Positions 1 through 4,829 of a DNA stretch of 6,633 nucleotides are shown piece by piece; within the stretch, counting starts at the first letter, position 1; every line of letters begins with the position of its first letter. The notes under the pieces are model-generated. The model saw only the letters and a list, made by a program, of their open reading frames with translations, searched no databases and had not been told where the DNA came from. This DNA comes from Treponema sp. (GTDB lineage: Bacteria > Spirochaetota > Spirochaetia > Treponematales > Breznakiellaceae), in assembly GCA_009780285.1 (NCBI GenBank), contig WRAL01000084.1, positions 1 to 6,633 on the forward strand, in the 5' to 3' direction. The translations under genes and the position numbers were made by a program.

Positions 1-984
1 TATGCCGCCGGTAATCGTGTGCAGAAGCGACATGCCTTTCATTTCCCTAAAAATATCGTTGGAATTGTTCCAAAGCGCGCCGTCTGTTCCCAGGCCAATC
101 GTAAGGCCCTGCCTTGCCATTTCCGGAATTGGCGCCACGCCGTCGGCGATTTTCATTTCGCAAAGCGGCGTGTTGGCGATTTTTACCTCGGCCTCTTTCA
201 GCATCGCGACTTCGTCCGCGTCCGCGCAGACTACGTGCGAGGCGATCAGATCGCCGGATAAAAAGCCGTTGCGCGCAAGGTATTCGATGGGGCGCAGGCC
301 ATATTTTTTTTTGATAATTTCCTTGCGCCAAATGTTTTCCGCAAGATGCATTGTTTTAAGCGCGTCGATGCCGCTTAAATGCGCGAAAAGTTTTTGAAGG
401 GCGCCGGTTTCCCAGTCTTCCTCGGCCGGAAGTCCAATCACCGGGACAAGGCCGGCGGCGCGACAGCCCTGCGAAAAGTCCTGCAGCTCTCGCTCGCTTA
501 AAAGCGCGCCTGAATCGGCGAAGTCCTTTCGCGCGTCCTCAACGAGCGCGCCTTTGATTCCAATCTCGGTCATCGCGCGAGCGGAATCGCCGCCCAGTCC
601 CCAGTACATATTTTCGCAAACAAAGGTGCAGCCGGAAAGAAGCGCCTCGCAGTACGCAAGCTGGCGCGCGTAATAGCGTTCCTCGTCGGTAATAAAGCTG
701 TAAAACCAATTGTGCGGGCGGTATGCCTCGATTTGCTCGAGCAGGGTCATGTCGTCGCCAAGGCCGCGCGCGAGGGTCATATCGCCGTGGCAATGACAGT
801 TTACCAGGCCGGGCATGAGGATTTTTCCCCCGCCGTCAATCCATTGCGCGCATTCGCCGGGCAATACCGGCGCGCGGCGCGCCTCGGCTATTTTTCCGTC
901 CTTAACGCAAAGGGAACCGACAAATGGCGCGTATCCAAAATTGCCTGAAACGATAATAACGTTGTCAATGCCAAGATCGTGCAT
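1..984 (-). CDS. Metal-dependent amidohydrolase, AtzA/TrzN/MtaD-like deaminase (3' end beyond window)
   Basis: This is probably a cytosolic hydrolase of the amidohydrolase superfamily that deaminates or dechlorinates a purine-like or other N-heterocyclic substrate. The frame is open from an ATG at 984 to the left edge (328 codons, no stop). By family length (about 430-450 residues) roughly 100 C-terminal residues lie outside. The N-terminal beta-sandwich segment (1-55) leads into MPGLVNCHCHGDMTLARGL with H64/H66. HLAEN gives H213 and E216, H250 lies in ASHVVCAD, and D301 in LGTDGALWNNSND. Their spacing matches the Thermotoga deaminase TM0936 site (H55, H57, H200, E203, H228, D279), so the metal site looks complete. 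A Shine-Dalgarno GGAGG (990-994) lies 5 nt before the ATG. Similar proteins act on 5'-methylthioadenosine, S-adenosylhomocysteine, guanine or cytosine. The substrate cannot be read from this fragment. Confidence 0.9.
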   Translation of the reverse strand, partial: MHDLGIDNVIIVSGNFGYAPFVGSLCVKDGKIAEARRAPVLPGECAQWIDGGGKILMPGLVNCHCHGDMTLARGLGDDMTLLEQIEAYRPHNWFYSFITDEERYYARQLAYCEALLSGCTFVCENMYWGLGGDSARAMTEIGIKGALVEDARKDFADSGALLSERELQDFSQGCRAAGLVPVIGLPAEEDWETGALQKLFAHLSGIDALKTMHLAENIWRKEIIKKKYGLRPIEYLARNGFLSGDLIASHVVCADADEVAMLKEAEVKIANTPLCEMKIADGVAPIPEMARQGLTIGLGTDGALWNNSNDIFREMKGMSLLHTITGGI

Positions 985-1035
985 TTCGTCCTCCGCGCGC
1001 GCTCTCTCAAATTTTTATTTTAATTAAATGTGGCA
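985..1035 (-). promoter_or_regulatory. AT-rich leader/promoter region of the amidohydrolase gene
   Basis: This short gap between repeat copy A and the amidohydrolase start contains GGAGG at 990-994 and an unusually AT-rich stretch (1010-1030) with the palindrome TTTAATTAAA (1019-1028). A -10-like TAAAAT can be read on the minus strand, but I see no convincing -35. If there is one, it would fall inside repeat copy A. The promoter call is an inference from composition only. Confidence 0.3.
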
Positions 1036-1145
1036 CTAGTGTTCCGGAATATTCAAATGACGGTATGCAGGTTGAGGTAATTCCTTGCCCGGCAAGGAAT
1101 TATCGAACGTTGCGATTTAGCAAACCGAATATTCCGGAACACTCG
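1036..1145 (+). repeat. MITE-like 110-bp palindromic repeat, copy A
   Basis: Layout: left terminal inverted repeat CTAGTGTTCCGGAATATTC (1036-1054), a 21-nt spacer, a 29-nt near-perfect central palindrome with arms GGTAATTCCTTGCC (1076-1104), a 22-nt spacer, and a right terminal repeat (1127-1145) complementary to the left. It matches the reverse complement of 3802-3911 with 5 differences in 110 positions. The left flank is CTAG and the right flank is CTCG, presumably a mutated duplicate. No protein is encoded. The form is that of a non-autonomous element moved by a transposase elsewhere. The copy ends exactly one base before the stop codon of the HicB-like gene. Confidence 0.85.
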
Positions 1146-1304
1146 TTACGCCGCATCGTCCTCGTAATAAAGTTCCAGCGCCTCTTTCAGGTTTTCGATT
1201 GCCTCATCCACGGTTTTCCCCTGCGACGCGACCCTGTTCTCAAAACAAGTCGCGACAAACCATTCCTCTTCCTTTTCGACTATCACAGTGCCCTTAAAAT
1301 TCAT
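1146..1304 (-). CDS. Orphan HicB-like antitoxin-fold small protein (52 aa)
   Basis: The 52-residue product begins MNFKGTVIVEKEEEWFVA. Beta strands 1-2 (residues 3-19) are followed by ASQGKTVDEAIENLKEALEL (26-45), the sequence signature of the HicB antitoxin partial RNase H fold. The gene has a strong Shine-Dalgarno, GGAGGGG, just upstream of the ATG at 1302-1304. Single-domain HicB proteins of this kind are often about 65-70 residues and continue with a further strand. This one stops after YYEDDAA, and its TAA directly abuts repeat copy A, so it may be a shortened version. HicB normally neutralises the small mRNA interferase HicA, but no HicA-like frame is present on either side, so this is an orphan and toxin-antitoxin function is not supported. 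Orphan HicB proteins of unknown role are common. The family call is firm and the function is unknown. Confidence 0.8.
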   Translation of the reverse strand: MNFKGTVIVEKEEEWFVATCFENRVASQGKTVDEAIENLKEALELYYEDDAA

Positions 1305-1336
1305 TGCCCCTCCATGTCATGCTCAATCGCCCGCAA

Positions 1337-1375
1337 GCGCAACCTATCGCCACATCATACAGCGACAGGTTGCGC
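1337..1375 (-). other. 14-bp stem hairpin upstream of the HicB-like gene
   Basis: Arms 1337-1350 and 1362-1375 (GCGCAACCTGTCGC on the minus strand) enclose an 11-nt loop. On the plus strand one position is an A/C mismatch. In minus-strand RNA the same position is a G-U pair, so all 14 positions pair, which suggests a structured RNA in the direction of local transcription. No T-run follows, so it is not a classical terminator. It may be a processing, attenuation or REP-like element. Confidence 0.55.
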
Positions 1376-1381
1376 GCCATT

Positions 1382-1417
1382 GGAAAACGCTGATAAAATA
1401 AGGGAATCAGCGTTTCC
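1382..1417 (-). terminator. Hairpin downstream of the hypothetical gene, possible terminator
   Basis: Inverted repeat GGAAACGCTGAT / ATCAGCGTTTTCC has 12 pairs, one bulged A and an 11-nt loop. It lies about 16 nt past the stop codon of the 106-residue gene. The stem is strong, but no uridine tract follows, so intrinsic termination is uncertain. mRNA 3'-end stabilisation is an alternative. Confidence 0.45.
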
Positions 1418-1433
1418 CACAAACCTGCGCTAC

Positions 1434-1754
1434 TTAGCTTTTCCCGGACGGATCCTTTATTTTGATTATTATCTCGTCGGCAATCCAACAGAGCATTTCA
1501 CGGGCGCCCATAAGGCCAGTATTCATGTCGCCCGCCATGCCGACGCCCATTCTAAAACCTATTTCCATAGCCTTGGCCTTGACTTCGGGTTCATTGGCGA
1601 ACCTCATTGCCAGTTCAAATTCCTCGCCTTGCCATCCGCCGAGGAAATCCAAATCTTCATGGTATGGGTCTTCGGTAAGGTCGCCTTTCTGCCATTTTTC
1701 GATCATGCGATCCACCAGAAACGCAACTTCGTCCATGTTAATCCTAGTAAACAT
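1434..1754 (-). CDS. Hypothetical acidic protein, about 100-106 aa
   Basis: I do not recognise this family. The product is soluble, acidic and predicted mostly helical. It starts MFTRINMDEVAFLVDRMIEK, has a loop with paired glycines (FLGGWQGEEFELAM, about residues 37-50), a methionine/glycine-rich stretch (GFRMGVGMAGDMNTGLMGA, about 66-84), and a C-terminal helix ending IIIKIKDPSGKS. There is no signal peptide or membrane segment. Codon use and coding strand match the neighbours, so it is probably real. The ATG at 1754 has only an AAGGG-like site. The ATG at 1736 (MDEVAF) has AGGA five nt upstream (1742-1745), and a -10-like TATGTT at 1755-1760 would place a transcript start between the two, so a 100-residue product from 1736 is equally likely. 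The flanking hairpins suggest that it is transcribed on its own. Confidence 0.65.
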   Translation of the reverse strand: MFTRINMDEVAFLVDRMIEKWQKGDLTEDPYHEDLDFLGGWQGEEFELAMRFANEPEVKAKAMEIGFRMGVGMAGDMNTGLMGAREMLCWIADEIIIKIKDPSGKS

Positions 1755-1768
1755 AACATAGCCCTTGG

Positions 1769-1783
1769 CAAGGCCCTTGCCCT
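1769..1783. repeat. Short palindrome GGCAAGG-C-CCTTGCC
   Basis: A perfect 7-bp inverted repeat with a one-base centre lies about 10-25 bp upstream of the hypothetical gene's start region. It could be a regulator site or part of a leader hairpin. No function can be assigned from sequence. Confidence 0.3.
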
Positions 1784-1831
1784 GCTCTTGATTTTTTTGC
1801 TGCTTTCGGCCTACAGCAATGCGATGCCCGC

Positions 1832-1880
1832 AAGCGCAACTGCCGCGCCGCAGCGCGCGCGGCGGCCGGATTGCGCTTAG
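1832..1880 (-). terminator. GC-rich nested hairpin across the helicase stop codon
   Basis: Outer arms AAGCGCAA / TTGCGCTT (1832-1839, 1873-1880) enclose a second stem GCCGCGC / GCGCGGC (1842-1848, 1857-1863). The structure overlaps the TAA of the helicase gene (1877-1879). It is followed in the transcript by purine-rich sequence and no T-run, so it may protect the 3' end or act in termination with a factor. Its distal part, GTTGCGCTTGCGGGC, recurs exactly in the hairpin at 1337-1375. Confidence 0.4.
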
Positions 1881-3724
1881 CCTTTTTTGAAAATTCCCAA
1901 AAGCTTGGAAAGAATGTTCGGTTTCGTCTTGGCCTGCTCTTCGCGCTGTTGTTTTGCCGGCTCGGCAGACCTTTGGCCACCGGGCTTTTGGTTCCTGCGC
2001 GGCGCGCCCTGATCTCCGGCGGCCCCGCGCGGCTTGTCGGCCCTGCGCTGCCCGTCGGCGCGGCGTGGACTGTCGGCGCCGCGCGGCCCGTCAGCGCGGC
2101 GCGGCTTGTCGGCCCCGCGCGGCTTGTCAGAGCGACGCGGCCCGTCGGCGCGACGCTGTTCGCCTCGCGGCCTGTCGCTTCCCTCACGCGAGCCGCCTTG
2201 CTCGGTCCTTTTGCCTTGGCGCCCGCCTTCGTTCCCTGGCTTTTCCCCGCTGTACTTTTTCTTGTAAACGGCCATCCGCTCGTCAAAGCTCAGGCCGGAA
2301 AGGTCCTGCCCCTGAGCTTCCGGCCTTGGGCCACTGCGTTCGCCTGTTCGCGCCGGCCTTTCGCCGCCTGCCGAGGATCGCTCAGGCCTGCGCCCCCTGC
2401 CCTCTTCCCCGCGCCTCTCGTCCCTGCGCCCTCCGCCATCCCGGATCGGCGCATCCCGCCTCGGCGGGCGCTCGCCGCGGGCCGAGGAATCCCCGCGCCT
2501 TGGCGGCCGGCCATTTCCGCGCCCGGAAGAACGGTCGTCGTGGCGGGATTCGTAGAAATCCGAGTTCACGCGCCGGCCGGCGCTATCGTCCGTGCCGTAA
2601 AGCTCGGCGCTGGCAATCTCGGATGGAATTTTCTTTCCTATATAACGCTCGATCGCCGGCAGCTCGTAAACGTCCTGATCGCTGGCCAGGGTAACGGCGC
2701 GGCCGGTTTTCCCGGCCCGCGCCGTGCGCCCTATTCTGTGGACGTAATTTTCGGCCTCGGTCGGAAGGTCGTAATTGACGACCATCGCCAGCGCCTCTAT
2801 GTCCAGCCCGCGCGCCGCCACGTCGGTGGCCACCAAAAACCTGACCTTTCCGGCCTTCAGGTCGTCGATCACCTTCAGGCGCTTCACTTGCGGAAGGTCG
2901 CCGATGATAAACTCGCATTCGTAGCCGTTCATCCTAAGGCGCTTCGCCACGATCTCGGTGTAGCGCTTGGTGTTGCAGAAAATAATCGCGCTTTCCGGCT
3001 TTTCGCGCTGGAGCACGCCAAGGAGCATGCGCATCTTGTCGTTGGACGGAACATGGTAAAGAACCTGATCGATCTCCTCCACCGTAACAATCTCCGGCTG
3101 AATCTCGATCTCGAAAGGATTGCGCGTGTATTCCCAGGCAAGATTCTTCACGTAAGCGTTCAGGGTGGCGCTGAAAAGCATCGTCTGGCGGCGGTCGGCC
3201 GGCGGAACCACGCGGATCAGCTTGCGCAGGTCCGGATAAAAGCCCATGTCGAACATCCTGTCCGCCTCGTCAAGGACAAGAAAGGCGATGTCCATCAGGT
3301 TCATGCGCCCGGAGGCGTTCAGATCCAGCACGCGGCCCGGAGTGCCCACGAGAATCTGCGCGTTTTCCCGCAAAAGCCGCTCCTGCTGCGCGTAGCCCAC
3401 GCCGCCGTAGAAGCTGCCGGTCTTGAAAGGCAGGTATTTCGCCAGCACTTTCGCCTCTTCCTCGATTTGGACGGCGAGCTCGCGGGTCGGGGCCATGATC
3501 AGCGCTTTTTTGCCGGACAAAAAGTCCTCGGAAAGCAGGCGCTGAAAAATCACGATCAGAAAGGCAGCGGTTTTTCCAGTCCCGGTCTGGGACTGCACGT
3601 AAAGGTCCTGTCCGCCAAAGGCGTGAGTCAGCACCTGCTCCTGCACGTCCATGCAGGTAACGTAGTTGGCCTCGGCAATCCCGCGCTGCAGATCGGGATG
3701 CAGGTCGAAGTCTTTGAATTCCAT
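1877..3724 (-). CDS. DEAD-box ATP-dependent RNA helicase with long basic C-terminal tail
   Basis: This 615-residue RNA unwindase or remodeller is probably involved in ribosome assembly and RNA turnover. Motifs in order: Q motif region (about F6 to Q28), motif I SQTGTGKT (45-52), Ia PTRELA (79-84), Ib TPGR (128-131), II DEAD (152-155), III SAT (185-187), IV IIFCNT (247-252), V TDVAARGLDI (300-309) and VI HRIGRTARAG (329-338). The two RecA domains end near 380. The remaining about 235 residues form an Arg/Gly/Pro/Asp-rich disordered tail, likely RNA-binding, with seven hexapeptide repeats of the R-R/G-A-D-x-P type (524-565). An isolated motif, LSGLSFDERMAVYKKKYSG, lies at about 475-493, and the protein ends KLLGIFKKG. 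Catalytic motifs are intact. The ATG at 3724 has no clear Shine-Dalgarno but a TATAAT only 11 nt upstream. RhlE/RhlB/CsdA-like names cannot be distinguished from sequence. Confidence 0.95.
   Translation of the reverse strand: MEFKDFDLHPDLQRGIAEANYVTCMDVQEQVLTHAFGGQDLYVQSQTGTGKTAAFLIVIFQRLLSEDFLSGKKALIMAPTRELAVQIEEEAKVLAKYLPFKTGSFYGGVGYAQQERLLRENAQILVGTPGRVLDLNASGRMNLMDIAFLVLDEADRMFDMGFYPDLRKLIRVVPPADRRQTMLFSATLNAYVKNLAWEYTRNPFEIEIQPEIVTVEEIDQVLYHVPSNDKMRMLLGVLQREKPESAIIFCNTKRYTEIVAKRLRMNGYECEFIIGDLPQVKRLKVIDDLKAGKVRFLVATDVAARGLDIEALAMVVNYDLPTEAENYVHRIGRTARAGKTGRAVTLASDQDVYELPAIERYIGKKIPSEIASAELYGTDDSAGRRVNSDFYESRHDDRSSGRGNGRPPRRGDSSARGERPPRRDAPIRDGGGRRDERRGEEGRGRRPERSSAGGERPARTGERSGPRPEAQGQDLSGLSFDERMAVYKKKYSGEKPGNEGGRQGKRTEQGGSREGSDRPRGEQRRADGPRRSDKPRGADKPRRADGPRGADSPRRADGQRRADKPRGAAGDQGAPRRNQKPGGQRSAEPAKQQREEQAKTKPNILSKLLGIFKKG
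2030..2155 (-). repeat. 18-bp minisatellite inside the helicase tail (7 units)
   Basis: Seven degenerate 18-bp units, most reading GTCGGCGC-like on the plus strand at each unit start, encode hexapeptides such as RRADGP, RRSDKP, RGADKP and RGADSP. A partial eighth unit (RGAAGD) follows. Being in frame and a multiple of three, copy-number change would lengthen or shorten the tail without frameshift. Confidence 0.75.
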
Positions 3725-3735
3725 ATATCTGCCAT

Positions 3736-3774
3736 ATTATAGCGTATTTCGCGCGAGCGTGAAAAGCGCGCGAA
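3736..3774 (-). promoter_or_regulatory. Candidate helicase promoter with adjacent inverted repeat
   Basis: A perfect -10 hexamer TATAAT lies at 3736-3741 on the minus strand, 11 nt before the start codon. A weak -35 candidate TTCACG (3758-3763) sits 16 bp upstream of it. An 8-bp perfect inverted repeat TTCGCGCG / CGCGCGAA (3748-3755, 3767-3774; 11-nt spacer) covers the -35 region. It could be an operator, or a weak terminator for the preceding operon. The implied leader is only about 5 nt. Confidence 0.5.
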
Positions 3775-3801
3775 GGGGCAGCGGCGAAAAGGAGGCGGGG
3801 C

Positions 3802-3911
3802 CTAGCGTTCCGGAATATTCGGTTCGCTAAATCGCAACGTTCGGTAATTCCTTGCCGGGCAAGGAATTACCTCAACCTGCATAGCGTCATTTGAATATTC
3901 CGGAACACTAG
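3802..3911 (-). repeat. MITE-like 110-bp palindromic repeat, copy B
   Basis: This copy is inverted relative to copy A and has the same length. It is flanked by CTAG at both ends (3802-3805, 3908-3911), consistent with a 4-bp target duplication. Terminal inverted repeats are 19 bp, and the central 29-nt palindrome is at 3843-3871. It differs from A at 5 of 110 positions. It lies between the hemerythrin stop and the helicase promoter region and encodes nothing. Confidence 0.85.
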
Positions 3912-3943
3912 CGTTCCGGAATATTCAAATGACGGAACGCTAG
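3908..3943 (+). repeat. 36-bp internally deleted derivative of the MITE-like repeat, copy C
   Basis: The first 27 nt equal the left end of the family (CTAGCGTTCCGGAATATTC then AAATGACG), and the last nine or so equal the right end (GGAACGCTAG). The junction falls at a CGG present at both deletion endpoints of a copy-A-type parent. It shares CTAG 3908-3911 with copy B. It still forms an 11-bp perfect hairpin (CTAGCGTTCCG / CGGAACGCTAG) around a 14-nt loop. Its distal CTAG (3940-3943) contains the TAG stop of the hemerythrin gene. Confidence 0.8.
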
Positions 3944-4341
3944 CCCTTGTCCCGGATGTACTTGCCCAGCTCCTTGTCCACGTAGCGGATATGCTTGACG
4001 ATCCAGTCGATGATGGACTTGTTAAGGCGCAGGGTGAACTCCAGCGAGGGGCCGTTTTGGTCGTACTCGGCTTTAAGCTCCTGGAAGGCCCTTACGTAAA
4101 GCTGGTGCTGTTCCCGGTGCCAATCGCACTTGGGGTAGCCGCTTTTGCGCTGAAGGGCCTCCTCGTCGCTAAAATGCCTGTCGATGTAGTCGCCCAGGAG
4201 CTTGAAAGTTTTGTCCGTTTCGGCTTTTTCCGCTGCCGTGGAGCCAAGCTCCACGGCAGCGTTGATCCTGCTAAAGAGCTCCCTGTGCTGCTCGTCTATG
4301 TGAGGAACTTTCGTCTCAAGATCCTCGGTGAAATTAATCAT
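3940..4341 (-). CDS. Bacteriohemerythrin, single-domain non-heme diiron O2-binding protein
   Basis: This 133-residue cytoplasmic protein is predicted to bind O2 reversibly at a diiron centre, for oxygen storage, delivery or sensing. All seven ligands of the family are in place: H19 (DEQH), H56 and E60 (HFSDEE), H75 and H79 (HREQH), H117 and D122 (HIRYVD). Spacing closely matches the Methylococcus protein (H22, H58, E62, H77, H81, H117, D122). Length is typical and there is no fused signalling domain. An AGGAAGGG Shine-Dalgarno lies just upstream of the ATG at 4341. It is the third gene after rubrerythrin and the PerR-like regulator with a 50-bp gap, so it probably belongs to the same oxygen/peroxide-response operon. 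The TAG stop lies in the CTAG of repeat copy C. The coding sequence contains a striking 13-bp perfect hairpin at 4232-4260. Confidence 0.95.
   Translation of the reverse strand: MINFTEDLETKVPHIDEQHRELFSRINAAVELGSTAAEKAETDKTFKLLGDYIDRHFSDEEALQRKSGYPKCDWHREQHQLYVRAFQELKAEYDQNGPSLEFTLRLNKSIIDWIVKHIRYVDKELGKYIRDKG
4232..4260. repeat. 13-bp perfect inverted repeat inside the hemerythrin gene
   Basis: GCTGCCGTGGAGC (4232-4244) and its exact complement (4248-4260) are separated by only three bases. The repeat encodes roughly residues 28-36, between the first two helices, where the family tolerates variation. Such a stable stem early in a coding region could slow ribosomes or uncouple expression from the upstream genes. 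Chance in GC-rich DNA is also possible. Confidence 0.6.
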
Positions 4342-4371
4342 GGCCCTTCCTAATGATGCTCAAGGGGAGCG

Positions 4372-4399
4372 CCGATCAAGCCCGACGGAGCTTAATCGG
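4372..4399 (-). other. Intercistronic hairpin at the end of the PerR-like gene
   Basis: On the minus strand CCGATTAAGC pairs with GCTTGATCGG across an 8-nt loop: 10 pairs including one G-U, which would be a mismatch in plus-strand RNA. It includes the TAA of the regulator gene and lies about 30 nt before the hemerythrin start. No T-run follows. A role in mRNA processing or partial attenuation inside the operon is plausible. Confidence 0.4.
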
Positions 4400-4811
4400 C
4401 AGTTCCCGTTCCCGCGCCCTCGCGCGGCAGGTTTGAATTGGCGGCCTTGCACTCCCAGCAAAGCCCGTTGAAAGTGATATTGCACGCGGAGACGTCGAAG
4501 CCTTCGGTGGGCTTGATCCTGCCGGAAAGATCGGACAGGTCGCCTTCCACGTCAAAAATACGGCCGCAGGAATCGCAGATGCAGTGGTAGTACCTGTCCA
4601 GCCTTTGATCGTAGCGCGCCCTGCCCTGGAAATTCCCGGCGAACAATAGCTCGCCGGTCTGAGCCATTCGGCTGAGATTCCTGTAGACGGTCGCCCTGCC
4701 TATCGACGGGCGCCGCAGAACCAGGTATTCCAGCACCTCGTCGGCAGAGGGATGATTCCCCAGGCCTTCGACGGCGCCCAGAATCAGCTTTCGTTGAGCG
4801 GTATTTTTCAT
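4392..4811 (-). CDS. PerR-like Fur-family metalloregulator
   Basis: This 139-residue DNA-binding repressor probably controls peroxide/oxygen-defence genes. The winged helix contains HPSADEVLEYLV (20-31) and the recognition helix segment GRATVYRNLSRM (38-49). The dimerisation domain has a complete Cys4 structural zinc site, C79/C82 (CDSC) and C118/C121 (CWEC). Aligned with Bacillus PerR at constant offset, the regulatory-metal ligands H37, D85, H93 and D104 correspond to H20, D68, H76 and D87, but H91 is Tyr74. The protein also starts at the equivalent of about PerR residue 18, lacking helix 1. An in-frame TAA four codons before the ATG rules out a longer N-terminus. AGGG sits 4 nt before the start. 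It begins 18 bp after the rubrerythrin stop, indicating co-transcription and likely autoregulation. Asp104-type rather than Glu favours PerR over Fur. Confidence 0.9.
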   Translation of the reverse strand: MKNTAQRKLILGAVEGLGNHPSADEVLEYLVLRRPSIGRATVYRNLSRMAQTGELLFAGNFQGRARYDQRLDRYYHCICDSCGRIFDVEGDLSDLSGRIKPTEGFDVSACNITFNGLCWECKAANSNLPREGAGTGTAD

Positions 4812-4829
4812 GGCTCCCTGCGGTTAAGG

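Noticed and set aside
1036..1145. Repeat copies as tRNA or riboswitch
   Set aside because: No cloverleaf or aptamer core. The near-symmetrical ends, CTAG flanks and opposite orientations fit a mobile repeat better.
1294..1488. A 64-codon minus-strand frame between the hypothetical and HicB-like genes, considered as a possible HicA toxin
   Set aside because: It is made of the two hairpins and gene ends, lacks the HicA glycine-serine-histidine motif, and overlaps both neighbours in other frames.
1769..1799. Plus-strand intrinsic terminator formed by GGCAAGGCCCTTGCC and the later T-run
   Set aside because: The T-run starts about 10 nt after the short stem, and no plus-strand gene precedes it.
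1065..1880. A 271-codon plus-strand frame starting inside repeat copy A
   Set aside because: It runs antisense through the HicB-like gene, two hairpins and the hypothetical gene. It shows no recognisable domain, and its start lies in repeat DNA.
2030..2155. CRISPR-like array suggested by regular repeats
   Set aside because: Units are contiguous 18-bp copies in frame with a protein, with no spacers.
1744..2286. A 180-codon minus-strand frame with Ala/Arg/Pro/Thr repeats
   Set aside because: It is a frame-shifted reading of the helicase tail minisatellite, and its periodicity is explained by the 18-bp repeats.
1871..3742. A 623-codon open frame on the plus strand covering the whole helicase gene
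   Set aside because: It is the antisense shadow of a GC-rich gene. Its translation is low-complexity Ala/Arg/Pro/Leu with no domain, while the minus strand shows every DEAD-box motif.
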